The notes: generated by a model not told the origin, from the sequence alone. Shown: positions 32,782 through 43,897, counted from the stretch's first letter. The stretch: DNA of 64,000 bases from Saposhnikovia divaricata (GCA_036435485.1 CM071598.1:139170148-139234147); one strand, 5' to 3'. Translations and numbers: made by a program.

Positions 32782-33825
32782 ACGTTCAGAGAAGAAAAAC
32801 AGATGAAGAAAATAATGTTAATAAAGCAACGTTTTACAATTTTGGAAAACTCAGAAAAAGAAGTTTGTTTAGATAAAGAATCATTTAGAATCAAATTCCT
32901 ATAAAATAGGGTTTTAAAAGATAAATAAATAAAAACGTTGAAAAATATTTTTGAGCCTATAAATATTTATATGATCTGTTTTTCTAATTAGATTCCTCGC
33001 AGAATTTTAATTCTATTAAAACTTCATGAAACTCGGACTCCCAGTGATTCTGGACTCTGTCTGCCAGCTAACTGCGATATAGTAAAACTTGTGATTCTAG
33101 CTAGCTGATATACCCTATTTTGCTAAGAAATTATATAAATTCTAATCCCACAAAAATAAGATTAGTACAGTACACATATCCAACTTGCTTAATAAGTATT
33201 ATCATCAAAATCATGAAAAATTCATCACCCAATACCACTGTCACGTTCTTTTCTTTAGAAGTTAAAACTTCTCATCCTCATCCGGTGCAATTAAGCAAAT
33301 TTGACTCATCAAAAAATATTTTACTCGAATTATGTTGATCTCAAAAGTCTAGCGTAAGTGTAATTAATTATTATAATACCCTTTTTTTAAATAAGTAGAT
33401 TTATACATCTTATAACTGAATATTTATTCTTAAAAACATTTGGGATGAACGAGAATCAAATCCAAGACCTGGGATGATAAAAAATAAAATCCTATCATTT
33501 GAATTATTATAATACTTAAATATATTTAATTACATAAAAATTATAAAATATTTGTTAGAGGATCATAGGTTCGAATCAATTAGAAAGTATAGAAGTAAGT
33601 AGGATGTCATGCTCGGTTGATAGTACTCCGAATTAATCAAGATACATGAATTAATCGGGGTACGTGAAAGTTGAACGGAGTCCCCAATTATAAAAAAAAA
33701 AGGAAATTGTTAAACTGATAAAAGGGCGGCGGTAGGATAAAATACGTTACATGTACAGTGTAAAATTTGAATGGGAATGTAAGAATTAAGAAAGAAGAAG
33801 ACACATGCACGCGCATGTCACGCCT
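32782..33825. other. Intergenic DNA upstream of the BIG GRAIN 1-like gene
   Basis: No gene or clear element is visible. Minor points are weak tRNA-promoter B-box-like strings near 33430 (minus) and 33568 (plus), and a decayed direct repeat of GAATTAATC near 33630-33656. Confidence 0.5.
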
Positions 33826-33833
33826 ATATAAGG
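33826..33833 (+). promoter_or_regulatory. Presumed TATA box of the BIG GRAIN 1-like gene
   Basis: TATATAAG is a strong plant TATA box. It ends exactly where the 307-bp MITE begins; without the MITE it would lie about 150 bp upstream of the start codon. Confidence 0.6.
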
Positions 33834-34140
33834 TTGTGTTTGGTTGGGGAGAATGGAATGGAATGGAATGGAGTGAATAGAAATTAAAGGAACACAATGA
33901 ACATGAAAGGTAAGATTTAAAAAAAAATGAGTGGGTGCAAATTTTGTATGATAGGATTTGGGAAGAAAATAGGTTGGAGGGAGAATGGATCATTCCTTTT
34001 CAAATTGGTGTGTTTAAACTTTAGCTTAGGTGGTTAGGAATGGAATGAGATAAGGAATGAAATTTTTAAACATTTAACTATATTATTATTTAAATTCCAT
34101 TCCATTCCCTCCAATTTCATTCCCCCCAACCAAACACAAC
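33834..34140. mobile_element. 307-bp MITE in the BIG GRAIN 1-like promoter
   Basis: The ends are inverted: GTTGTGTTTGGTTGGGGAG on the left and GTTGTGTTTGGTTGGGGGG read inward from the right. GGAATGGAATGG lies just inside both ends. The 5-bp repeat ATAAG flanks it (33829-33833 and 34141-34145). No coding capacity. The superfamily is uncertain; a TAA duplication (Harbinger-like) within ATAAG is also possible. Confidence 0.8.
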
Positions 34141-34242
34141 ATAAGTGTCCTCCTCGTTTCTGTCTTTCCCATTCATCCTCAAGTTTTTCTCCCCCCTTCC
34201 CTTCCTAAGGCGTGGCACTTTGCTCTCATTACACACTTTCCT

Positions 34243-34259
34243 CTCTCTCTCTCTCTCTC
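34243..34259 (+). promoter_or_regulatory. CT-rich leader (Y-patch-like)
   Basis: A CTCTCTCTC run lies 30-47 bp before the start codon, typical of plant 5' leaders near the core promoter. Confidence 0.4.
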
Positions 34260-34289
34260 CCCAAATCTCTATACGTTCATAGAAATACA

Positions 34290-35576
34290 ATGTATCGTTG
34301 GGACAAATCGATGAGGCAAAGGAAAATTCCAACCAACCAATCATTTTCCTCTAGTCTTCTTGATGAGATCTACAGGGAAATTGATGGTGGTGTCGATGAA
34401 AGACAAATGGAGATTATAAAGCAGAACAAAGACGAGAATGTGAAGAAATTGCATAGCAATGGTGGTTTGGGAGGCAGACCAAAGGGAAGAAGTAGCATTG
34501 AAAACGAAGAAATGAGTAGTTTGAAAAGAGCTTGTTTGTTGGAGAAATGGATGGAACAGAAGGTTAATGAAAAGGCTTTGGCTAGAGGAAGAGTCTCATT
34601 GGTGCCTCAGTTTGATAAGTTGATGCAAGACAATGATCCATTGTTTTTCAGTTCTAGTTCTTATTCTTCGGATTCTAGTTTCGGAGGATTCTCTTCCTCC
34701 GAAACTGAATCTTTTGGTGTGGGAAAAATAAGAATTGAGCCAAAGCCTAAAACCATTCGGACTAATGTCCGATCTAATGAGGCATTTGGCAACTCTGTTA
34801 TTGCGCAGGGTGAGCAACAGAGTGAGTTTTATTTATTTGATGATTATCGAAATCATCAAACAAATAAAAGAAATAGTGGTGGTGGTTTGGTTAAGTCGAA
34901 AGCCCGTGCTCAGAAGATTTATGCGAATTTGAAGAAGATTAAACAACCAATCTCACCAGGGGGACGACTTGCCAGTTTTATTAACTTTATCTTTACTAAC
35001 GGTAATCCAATGAAAAGCAAAGAATCACATCGCAGTGTGGGAAACGGTAATGATGTGAGTGGTGATCGGAACTCCAAGTCTTCTCAAACGTCTACTTGTT
35101 CATCGGCTTCTTCGTTTTCAAGATCTTGTTTGAGCAAAACTTCACCAAATTCGAGGCAGGAACGCAATAATGGGATCAAAAGATCGGTAAGATTCTATCC
35201 GGTGAGCGTTATTGTTGATGAAGAGTGTCGTCCTTGCGGACATAAATGCATTTATGAAGAAGAAGTTGAGCAATTTAAGAAACCAATGCCACGTAAGCAA
35301 ACAAATTTGAGACAGCCAATAGTGCCTGTGGTGGATCACAAGAGAAATGATGTTTATGACAACTTGAAAAAGAAGAAGAAGGATTTTGTTGGTACAATTA
35401 ATCAGGACGAGGATTACGATTTTGAAGATGATTGTGCTAGTGATTCAAGCTCGGACTTATTTGAGCTTGGTCATTTGGCATCATTTAAGGATGATAGATA
35501 TTGTGAGGATCTTCCTGTGTATGAAACTACTCATTTAGGGTTGAACCGTGCCATAGCAAATGACATGATCTGCTAA
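34290..35576 (+). CDS. BIG GRAIN 1-like protein
   Basis: An intact single-exon ORF of 428 aa starting MYRWDKSM; an in-frame ATG at 34212 would add 26 non-conserved residues, so 34290 is preferred. Family hallmarks appear in order: SFSSSLLDEIYREID (18-32), a Ser-rich stretch with SSSSYSSDSSFGGFSSSETE, KIYANLKKIKQPISPGGRLA (209-228), SVRFYPVSVIVDEECRPCGH (299-318) and the C-terminal VYETTHLGLNRAIAND. Rice BIG GRAIN 1 is a membrane-associated positive regulator of auxin response and grain size. The role here is inferred by family. It is the only intact host gene seen in the window; its promoter carries a MITE at 33834-34140. Confidence 0.92.
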   Translation: MYRWDKSMRQRKIPTNQSFSSSLLDEIYREIDGGVDERQMEIIKQNKDENVKKLHSNGGLGGRPKGRSSIENEEMSSLKRACLLEKWMEQKVNEKALARGRVSLVPQFDKLMQDNDPLFFSSSSYSSDSSFGGFSSSETESFGVGKIRIEPKPKTIRTNVRSNEAFGNSVIAQGEQQSEFYLFDDYRNHQTNKRNSGGGLVKSKARAQKIYANLKKIKQPISPGGRLASFINFIFTNGNPMKSKESHRSVGNGNDVSGDRNSKSSQTSTCSSASSFSRSCLSKTSPNSRQERNNGIKRSVRFYPVSVIVDEECRPCGHKCIYEEEVEQFKKPMPRKQTNLRQPIVPVVDHKRNDVYDNLKKKKKDFVGTINQDEDYDFEDDCASDSSSDLFELGHLASFKDDRYCEDLPVYETTHLGLNRAIANDMIC

Positions 35577-35610
35577 GTTTTTTGTTTACAAGTTTCCTCT
35601 ATTATTCTAG

Positions 35611-35681
35611 GTATGTAGTGGGGGGATAATTTATCAATTGGTATATCTTTTATTGCGTTATCATCGTCTGTGTTTTCGCAG
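35611..35681 (+). other. Possible 3'-UTR intron of the BIG GRAIN 1-like gene
   Basis: GTATGT follows CTAG at 35611, and a T-rich TGTTTTCGCAG acceptor ends at 35681. The gap of 71 bp is near the lower limit for plant introns. Confidence 0.25.
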
Positions 35682-35929
35682 TCAGTATTCAGCTTCTTTC
35701 ATAGCTAGGGCGATTAACTCAAGTCATTGTGATACTCTATCCATTTCTTAAGCAGAATGTATACTATACAAGCATCGTTACCTATTTAGCATGTCCTGTA
35801 AAACTTAATAATCCGTATTTTCAATACTGCCAAGCACTGCTCTGGAAATTAGTTATACACATTAACCATTCTATCATTTGGACATCTCGAATGCTAAGCA
35901 AGTGGTGTATTTTTCCGAAAAAAGCAAGA

Positions 35930-36494
35930 GAAGATTAGAGACAAATGTCTGGGTTGGGCAGCTGGGGCTGGGATGATCCTGGGATTGATCCCGAGTAGGT
36001 GATGAGAGAGTGACAGATTTTGATAAAACAGAGAGATAGGAAAAGGAAAAGAAGAGAGAGGGGGGGGGATAAAATGTAAATTAAAAATGAAGATTCGAGA
36101 TCGAAATGAGAGGCAAAATGATAAAGGGAAAGGCATATTTTCTTCCCCCATGGGAATAGAGAAAGTGGGGGCTTCTGCTTTGGTTTTTTCTCTAGAAGTT
36201 GGAATTTTCACAAGTTTGTATGAGTTGTTTTGGCTCAGGAACAAGAGAGAAAATTCTCTAAATAACTCACTTTTATTATTCCAATTCAAGGTGATTTTAC
36301 AATGCTCTAATCATGCCTATTTATACTAATGCTAGAGGTCCTTACATGCAAATAATGAGGTCCTAAAATGCAAATAAATGATGGTAGGTGGAGTAGGTAG
36401 TTAGGTGAAGTAGGTAGGTGAAGTAGGAAGAATTTGACTTATAAAAATGGCACATGGGCTGCTGTGGGCTGCTGGAAAAATGCTTCTGGAATCA
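35930..36494 (-). repeat. 3' LTR of the second gypsy element (outer edge approximate)
   Basis: The inner edge is set by the minus-strand CCCGGGGAGTA then TGATTCCAG at 36494, right after the integrase end. A TATAAATAGG box lies on the minus strand near 36325. No partner LTR is present upstream, so the outer edge and length are estimates. Confidence 0.45.
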
Positions 36495-36507
36495 TACTCC
36501 CCGGGTT
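36495..36507 (-). other. Polypurine tract of the second gypsy element
   Basis: The minus strand reads CAACCCGGGGAGTA before the LTR start TGATTCC. Confidence 0.5.
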
Positions 36508-36529
36508 GGAGAGAACTCGACCTCGAGTT

Positions 36530-37531
36530 TTAGTATTCTTCATTGTCCAAATAAGGTGAAAGATCAGCAACATTAAAAGTTGCAGAAACACCATATGTTC
36601 CAGGCAGTTCTACTTTGTAAGCATTGTCATTGATTTTCTGCACAACTTTGAATGGTCCATCAGCTCTAGGTGACAACTTGGCATTTGGTTGATTAGGAAA
36701 TCTCTCTTTTCGTAGATGAATCCAGACCAAATCTCCAACTTTAAAAATCTGTTGCTTCCGATGTTTGTCTCGCTGAATTTTGTATCTGGAATTTTGTTTC
36801 CGTATCTGCTCTCGAACTTGTTCATGCAGTTTCTTGATTTCCTTCGCTCGACTATCTGCATCAGAACTGAATTGTTGTTTGTTGGTTGACGGAGTTAAAT
36901 CAAGTGGGCTAAGTGGACGGGTGCCATATACAACTTCAAAAGGGCACTTTCCCGTGGACTGATTAGTTGAATTATTGTAAGCAAATTCAACTTGAGCTAG
37001 AATAAGATCCCACTGCTTCAGGTTTTTACCAACAAAACTTCGAAGTAGATTTCCCAACAGTCGGTTGACAGCTTCGGTTTGTCCATCAGTTTGAGGATGG
37101 CTCGCACTACTGAACTGCAGCTTAGTTCCCATCTTCTTCCATAGAGTTCTCCAAAAATGGCTTAAAAACTTCACATCTCGATCAGAAGTGATCGTTTTTG
37201 GGATTCCATGAAGACGAACTATTTCTTTGAAATACAAATCAGCAACTTGAACAGCATCATTGGTCTTTTGACAAGGAATGAAGTGGGCCATCTTTGAAAA
37301 TCTATCCACCACGACCATAATTGAATCTTTCTGACGTTGACTTCGTGGAAGTCCCAAAATGAAATCCATAGTAACAGCTTCCCACGGTGATTCCGGTACG
37401 GGAAGTGGCATATATAAACCAGTGTTTTGACGTTTGGATTTAGCCAAATGACAGATTCTGCATCTTTGAATATGCCGATTTATATCTCTTTCCATTCTTG
37501 GCCAATAAAAATTTTCCTTTACCAGGGCCAT
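36530..37531 (-). pseudogene. Gypsy integrase (second gypsy element)
   Basis: 333 codons. The frame opens at MALVKENFYWPRMERDINRH, inside the zinc-binding domain (RCRICHLAK supplies the C-x2-C). The core follows with catalytic D (VTMDFILGLP), D (TITSDRDVKF) and E (TDGQTEAVNRLL). The C-terminal domain has VGDLVWIHLRKERFP and a GPF/Y-type module GPFKVVQKINDNAYKVELP, ending FNVADLSPYLDNEEY. No chromodomain. The His pair of the zinc domain lies upstream in another frame (about 37560-37730), so a frameshift near 37560 separates integrase from the rest of pol. Confidence 0.85.
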
Positions 37532-37728
37532 AGTTTTATCTCGGCCAAAGTGACCTGCTATCCTCCATCATGGGCTTCCCAGATAATGGCTTCTCGTAGT
37601 GAACATCGAGGAATGCACAAAGTCTTCTCTTTGAATAAAAATCCTTCATGCCTGTAGTAATCTTTGGAGGATTGCACTTCAGTAGTATTCCAAATTTTCT
37701 GGAAGTCAGGATCATCTGGGTACAACTC

Positions 37729-40317
37729 CTATATCATTTCAAAACCAACTACTTTTGTTTGGAGTGTAGACAGTAGAGTATGGCGCCTACTGAGAGCATC
37801 TGCAACAACATTTTGAATTCCAGCCTTGTGCTTGATTAGAAATGGATAAGATTGTAAAAACTCACTCCAAGAGGCATGTCGACGGCTAATCTTCTGTTGA
37901 GAGTTCAAATATTTTAAAGCTTCATGATCAGAATAAAGAATGAATTCTTTATTTAACAGGTAATGACTCCAATGATGCAAGGCTCGAACAATTGCATAAA
38001 ACTCCTTGTCGTATGTTGAATACCGAAGTTTAGCATTGTTAAGCTTTTCACTGAAGAAGGCTATAGGATGACCTTCTTGACTTAGAATAGCACCAATTCC
38101 AGTGTGGGAAGCATCACAGCTAACTTCAAATACTTGATCAAAATTGGGAAGGGCTAATACTGGTGCTTCAGTTAAACATTTCTTCAGCTTGTCAAAACTT
38201 TTCTGTGCAGCCTCGGTCCATTGAAACTTGTCTCCTTTGATACAATCTGTGAGGGGAGCGGCAACTGTGCTGAAGTTTTTGATGAATCTTCTGTAAAAGG
38301 AGGCTAATCCATGAAAACTTCTGACCTCATGGATTGATTGCGGAACTGGCCAGCTATTGATTGCTTCTATCTTTTCCGGATCAACTCGTATGCCTTCGGA
38401 TGTGATGATATATCCAAGAAAAGTAAATTCATTTGTCAGGAAAGCACATTTCTTCAAATTGGCATAGAGTTTTTGTTCACGAAGAGTCTGTAACACTTGT
38501 CGGACATGTTCCAAGTGTTCCTCCTTGTCCTTACTAAAGATCAGAATGTCATCAAAATAGACGATGACAAATTTACCAATAAAGGGTCGAAGGACTTGAT
38601 TCATAAGTCGCATGAATGTACTTGGCGCATTGGACAACCCAAAGGGCATAACTGTCCATTCATAAAGACCATCTCTTGTTTTAAAGGCAGTCTTCCATTC
38701 ATCTCCTGGTCGAATTCTGATCTGATGGTATCCGCTTCGAAGATCAATCTTTGAAAAGATAGTGGAACCATGTATCTGATCTAGCAAATCATCAAGTCTA
38801 GGAATTGGAAATCTATACTTGATAGTAATTTTGTTGACAGCTCGACTATCAACACACATTCTCCAGCTTCCATCTTTCTTAGGGACTAGAATGGCAGGAA
38901 CCGCACAAGGACTAACACTTTCCTGTATTAATCCTTTTTTTAATAACCCTTCAACTTGATTTTGAATTTCAGCATGCTCCTGAGGACTCATTCTGTATGC
39001 GGGTCGGTTTGGAATCGTTGCTCCTGGACTGAAATCAATAGCGTGTTGGATGTCTCGCATGGGGGGTAGTCCAGATGGAATGTCTTCTGGAACCACATCG
39101 GGAAACTCTTCAAGTAGTGGTTTAATTTCGACTGGAACATGAGTCTCCTTATTTGATTCGAATAATAGAAATAAGCTCATGGTTTGAACTTCCTCTATAG
39201 CTTCCTCCAGTTGTTTCTTCGTGACTAGGGAGACTAATGGTTTGGCTTTCTTCTTGTTTTTATCAAACTCACTCGGCGGCAGAGTAGCGAGCTTGATTTT
39301 TACTCCATCCTTGACAAAAGAGTAGGTGTTTGCATAACCGTCATAAAGTACTTGACGATCATACTGCCATGGCCTACCTAGGAGAAGATGACAGGCATCC
39401 ATAGGCACAACATCACACCATACTTGATCCTGGTACTTCTGACCAATAGAGAATGTTACAAGGCAACGCTTGTCAACTTTGACTGTACTTCCTTTATTGA
39501 GCCAATGCAAACTGTAGGGGTGTGGATGAATCTGGGTTGGTAGATCCAATTTTTCTACCATGTAACTTGAAACGACATTTTCACAACTCCCATTGTCTAT
39601 GATAACATCACAGATTTTTCCTGCAGAAGTGCAACGAGTGTGGAAAATATTGCGTCTCAACCAAGGTTCTTCCTTATTAGCCATTGTGTTTAGGCTTCGT
39701 CGGATTACTAAGGACTCTCCCTGATCAGCAGTAGTAATTTCTTCATCGTATATTGGATCTGCGTAATATTCTCCTTCAGTGACTTCTCGAGTATTTTCTT
39801 CCTCAGAAACTTCATAGGCTTCTCCTTTGATAATTGTGATGGTTCTCCGGTTTGGACAGTTTGAAGCAATGTGACCAAAACCTTGGCATTTAAAGCATTT
39901 AATGGCCTTGTTTTTGTTTTCTGTAGAAATGGTTTTAGAAGAGGGTTGGGTGGAAGAGCTGGCTTGGTTGGTAGGTAGCTTTTGATTGTAAGGTGGTTGG
40001 TTTGCTGGAGAGAAATTTCTATTGGTAGATCTTTTGGGTAGCTGCTTCTCTACTCGCGTAGCAAGACGAATAACATCTTCTAATGACCAATATTGTTGAA
40101 GTTCAACACGATCAGCAATATCAGTATTTAATCCTCCGAGGTATCTGGAAATGGTCTGCTCCTCTTTCTCTTGTATATCACACTGCATCATCAACTTCTC
40201 AAATTCTCTTGTGTATTCTTCGACTGATAAATTCTTCTGACGAAGATTTTGCAGTTGGATAAACTTGTCTTGGTAGTAGTGAGGAGGAAGAAACATTCGG
40301 GTTAATTCCTTTCGCAT
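37729..40317 (-). pseudogene. Gypsy Gag C-terminus, protease, reverse transcriptase, RNase H
   Basis: 862 codons. In order: Gag end with the CCHC knuckle CFKCQGFGHIASNC (about 140-153); protease with IIDNGSCENVVS (about 238); reverse transcriptase from about 425, with VPKKDGSWRMCVDSRAVN, MPFGLSNAPSTFMRLMN and the catalytic YFDD (587-590); RNase H with FEVSCDASHTGIGA and a C-terminal GIQNVVADALSRR. A TAG stop follows at 37729, after which the frame continues into the integrase zinc domain. The upstream Gag start is in a different frame. Protease and polymerase residues look intact, so decay is recent or mild. Ty3/gypsy chromovirus-like; the clade is not certain. Confidence 0.9.
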
Positions 40318-40350
40318 TTTTTCCCATGTTTTGATCTTGCTTTTTCCTTC

Positions 40351-40734
40351 TCAGTCTCGCCTTTTTTTAAGATTTTCCCACCAAATGGAAGCATGTTTCC
40401 TTAATTTCACAGCAATAATCTTCACCTTTTTTTCTTCGGGAATATCCTTATATTCAAACACCCTTTCGACTGTTTGAAGCCAATCGATGAAATCATCTGG
40501 TTGAAGTCTTCCTTCAAAGTTAGGAATGTCAACTTTAATGTCATCATGTCTGACTTGTGGCCTTTGAGGGCGGCGATTTCTATGTGTTGAAGAATCACTG
40601 GAATATTCTTCATCTTCTGGTTGACGTTCGTTTAACAAGACTTGTTGGGCTTGCAAAGCATCTTGAAGTTCCTGAATTTGTCTCCGCATGTCCGCCATTT
40701 CAACGTCTCGTAGAGGTTGTCTTCGTGGAGGCAT
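40351..40734 (-). pseudogene. Gypsy Gag N-terminus (second gypsy element)
   Basis: 127 codons beginning MPPRRQPLRDVEMADMRRQI, with a coiled Gln-rich segment and then the start of the Retrotrans_gag domain (VDIPNFEGRLQPDDFIDWLQ, RKHASIWWENLKK). It ends at KKRRD, and the domain resumes about 35 bp later in the frame of 37729-40317, so a frameshift splits Gag near 40350. Confidence 0.85.
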
Positions 40735-40769
40735 GTTGAAAAATAAATTTTTCAGTGAATAGTACCCGT

Positions 40770-41047
40770 GAACAGTGCCGTATGAACAGTGTCGTATGAA
40801 CAGTGTTGTATGAACAGTACCGTATAAACAGTGTCGTATGAACAGTGTCGTATGAACATTGTCGTATGAACAGTGTCGTATGAACAGTACCGTATGAACA
40901 GTGTCATATGAACAGTACCGTATGAACAGTACCGTATGAACAGTGCCTTCTTCTCCGGTGATGAACAGTGTCGTCTTCTCCGGCGATGAACAGTAACTCC
41001 GCCAGAACAGTGGCGTCTTCTCCGGCGATGAACAGTGAACAGTAATT
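40770..41047 (-). repeat. 14-bp tandem repeat in the gypsy leader
   Basis: Units of GAACAGTGTCGTAT, with GTACCG variants, repeat about a dozen times from 40770 to 40945. Longer units follow, ending in CTTCTTCTCCGGCGAT and keeping the GAACAGT core. It lies just upstream of gag. The sequence beyond has no primer site or LTR, so the 5' end is missing. Confidence 0.88.
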
Positions 41048-41072
41048 TTCTTACAGTAAATTTGAAAATTTA

Positions 41073-41110
41073 CAGTTCATTGATGACGTCATCAGTGACG
41101 TCATCAGTGA
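41073..41110. promoter_or_regulatory. Two TGACGTCA palindromes
   Basis: GATGACGTCATCAGTGACGTCATCAG contains two perfect TGACGTCA sites, the classic bZIP target, 14 bp apart, at the broken 5' end of the gypsy leader. Function is inference. Confidence 0.4.
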
Positions 41111-41258
41111 ACAGTAATTTTCTTTTTTTTTTTTGCAGACTTGATAGAGGGTAAAAAAATAACACTTTTTGTATTGGGTGCCCCTGGCGGGGCCAAAGGA
41201 TCTAATAGATCTAAGGTGTTCTTTGTTGTTTGTTATATAAGAGTGTTCTGTATGGAGC

Positions 41259-41378
<120 letters not shown>

Positions 41379-41566
41379 GGTCCCTGCTATAAGGTCGATT
41401 CAAATTTTGATATCCACAATCAAAGTTGTGAAGAAATTAAAATTAAGTACCGCTAAACCTCTATAAAATTATTACATTAATATATCTTATTAATTTAGCA
41501 ATATTAAATATAGGTTAGTAACTAAAATTATAGAGTTAACTTGATTTAAGTAAGGCTAGATAATTG

Positions 41567-41701
41567 AGCGCGATTGGATAGCCCAAGTGGTAAAGGGTAT
41601 ATCCTCTGTCGTTCCAGGTCATGGGTTCGACTCTCGCTCACCCCAAAAATTATCTTAGAACATATATTAAATTATAAGGCATATAAGCCTACATAGTCAA
41701 A
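41567..41701 (+). mobile_element. tRNA-derived SINE
   Basis: A-box TAGCCCAAGTGG (41579-41590) and B-box GGTTCGACTC (41624-41633) form a pol III promoter at normal spacing. The body is about 135 bp and is flanked by a 19-bp duplication, AAGTAAGGCTAGATAATTG (41548-41566) and AAGTAAGGCTAGATAGTTG (41702-41720), with one mismatch. The tail is A-rich and short. Too diverged for a tRNA gene. Confidence 0.82.
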
Positions 41702-41892
41702 AAGTAAGGCTAGATAGTTGCTCAGAAAAGTAAGGCTAAATAATTATTTTAGCAGTGAATGAAGATTGTTGTTAATTATTATGATAAACGTGATTACAAC
41801 GATTTTGAAATGATGAGATTGGACAACTAAATGCAAGTATATGTAGCTAAAATAAAGATGAATATGATTTAGAAAAGGAAAATAACAAGGGG

Positions 41893-42524
41893 TTTTTTTT
41901 TTTGAAGAATAATAGAATTAATTCATTGAATAAAAGTCATACGGCATCTACAAAGATAATCGAGTCGAACAAACATAAAATAGAAACAATTGCCTGTCAT
42001 CATAAAGAGATAGTCTAGCAATTTGTTGAAGATGATGTATTTACATATACCGCTCACTTCACCCGCTTCTTCATAACCTGTTTGAGTTATCCACCATGAT
42101 TGCAATTCCACACAAACCTTCATCCATAAATAAAAACTAGCACTCACAATAAAAGAGAGAAAATAATACCCATTCACCATGGAGAGAAAAACAATACTGA
42201 AATTGCAAACTAAAAATTCAAATGAAAACATCTTAGATCTGAAAAATGAATCCAAGATAATCGATCCACTCTCGAATTCAAAAAATCCCACTTGAATCGA
42301 AGAAGAAAGAGAATCGAAAACTTTAAACATTTAAATCTAAATAACAAATTAACAAACTAAATGGGTAGAAAATCTTACTCAAAGATTATTGAAAAACAAA
42401 CCTAAAAAGGAAAAGAAATGGGGCATTCCACCGGAGAAAATCGATGGAAGCCTCCACTGAATTTGTTAATGAAGGCGAAAAGAAGAAAAGAAGGGGGTGG
42501 GGGACGGCGGCTGCAGAGAGAGTT
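41893..42524 (-). mobile_element. Retroposed poly(A) sequence with target duplication
   Basis: On the minus strand the sequence starts with a CT/GC-rich leader-like stretch and ends in about 11 A (41893-41903). ATAACAAGGGG flanks it on both sides (41882-41892 and 42525-42535). This is the signature of LINE-driven insertion. It contains an open frame of 135 codons (41923-42330) with Phe-rich, membrane-like segments and no recognisable domain. Either a short non-LTR element or a processed transcript copy; no A/B box was found. Confidence 0.7.
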
Positions 42525-42642
42525 ATAACAAGGGGGAGTTGATTGTACATTTGTACCACTATTGTTAATAACTTTCATATTGACCTTGTTTTAGATGGAA
42601 GATATAGTTAATAGATCCCCTACCAATTGGTGGAGTGGATAC

Positions 42643-43897
42643 TGTTGAGTATTGAACACGACTAAAGAATACAGGGGGGGTGAATGGATTCTTGAACTTT
42701 TCGTTGTTCTTGAATCTGTATCGCAAGATATGTGTTAAGTGTGTGCTATAATTTAAGTGCGGAAACTAATAAGCGAGCAACACAACACAATATCACTTTA
42801 ATCTAATATATTATTAGATAAAGATTTTGCTACAATCTGTGAATACAAATGTTAGTATTCTCAGCTTCGTTTTTCTTAGAGAGATGTTTTCTTTTGTGTA
42901 TGAAAAACTTAACTTCTAAGGAAGTGAGGTTGTATCCTTATAGAGCATGAATACAACCTACTTACTACAAATAAGGTAGCTAAACAACTTTACTTTCTAG
43001 TATGTCTATCCTTTTTGAGTAAGCATCAAAACGGCTACAGGTTTGACTTTGCAAAGCTCTGTGCAGATCCACTTCTTTAACTATTTGTCTCTTGTACATC
43101 TCTCCAAGCTCCTTTGTAGGCTTTTCCAAAGTACATTACAGATTGTGATCCATAAAGTGCTTTAGCTTGTTGCAGGTTTCTGACTTGTACAATTCTTCAG
43201 TATTTTGTCTCCAAGATTGTATTTGAGAAGTAACTCTGTTGGTGATTCGAGAACTAGAATTGGCTTGATCGATAACTCTGAGTTCTCGAATACAGTTGAT
43301 GTTTCGAGAGCTAGAATTGGCTTAATCGATAACTTTGAGTTCTCGAATACTGTTAAACTGACATATCGAATGACTTCTCGAATAAGTCTTTTCTTCAGGA
43401 ATCCTTGAGATATCGAATAGAGCATTTTACTTATCGAATCCCTGAGATATCTAATAGCTTCTTTAGTCCTTGAGATATCGAATGGAACATTGACTTGTTG
43501 ACCATTAGAGAACTTGAATGATGCTTTGACCGTTGACTTCCTGAGTTCTCGAATAGAACAACTAGACATGTCGAATGATGGACTTCTCGAATAGACAAAT
43601 GTAATTCTCGAATTGGTACTTAGGAAATTCTTCATTTCTTCAAATCCCAACTGTGATTATTTGACAGTCTTTATCTCCTTGCTTGAGGCGTGAACCTTGG
43701 AACTTCTTTCAAGCATTATTCTCGACTTTATAAGTACAGTTACACAACTAGGATTTGATGCCTATTACAAGTACAAAACAAATAGAAACTCTACAACTAG
43801 AGATTCCCTCAGTTAAGAGGTCATGTAGGTAATGCATAGCATTACACATACTTAGGCTTGTTATTATATGAGTACAGGCATGTCTCTGTGACTAACA
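42643..43897 (-). repeat. 3' LTR of the minus-strand SIRE-type element
   Basis: 1255 bp from TGTTGAG to CTAACA on the + strand, so TGTTAG...CTCAACA in transcription sense. The inner edge abuts the polypurine tract. The segment 43230-43620 is packed with TTCTCGAATA/TATCGAATA motifs. Confidence 0.8.
43230..43620. repeat. TCTCGAAT/ATCGAAT motif array in the LTR
   Basis: More than ten near-copies of TTCTCGAATA, GATATCGAATA and AGTTCTCGAAT occur at irregular spacing of about 20-50 bp. The same family recurs at 49040-49520 in the pol-env spacer. Confidence 0.75.

Noticed and set aside
33420..33680. SINE candidates from B-box-like strings near 33430 and 33568
   Set aside because: No matching A-box at proper spacing and no target duplication were found.
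34212..34289. Upstream in-frame start for the BIG GRAIN 1-like protein
   Set aside because: The 26 extra residues are a translation of the CT-rich leader and lack the family N-terminus, which begins at 34290.
40770..41047. CRISPR-like array
   Set aside because: The units are contiguous 14-bp tandem repeats with drifted bases and no unique spacers, and the DNA is eukaryotic.
41570..41645. tRNA gene
   Set aside because: A- and B-box are present, but the sequence does not form a cloverleaf with paired acceptor ends and it is flanked by a 19-bp target duplication, so it is a SINE.
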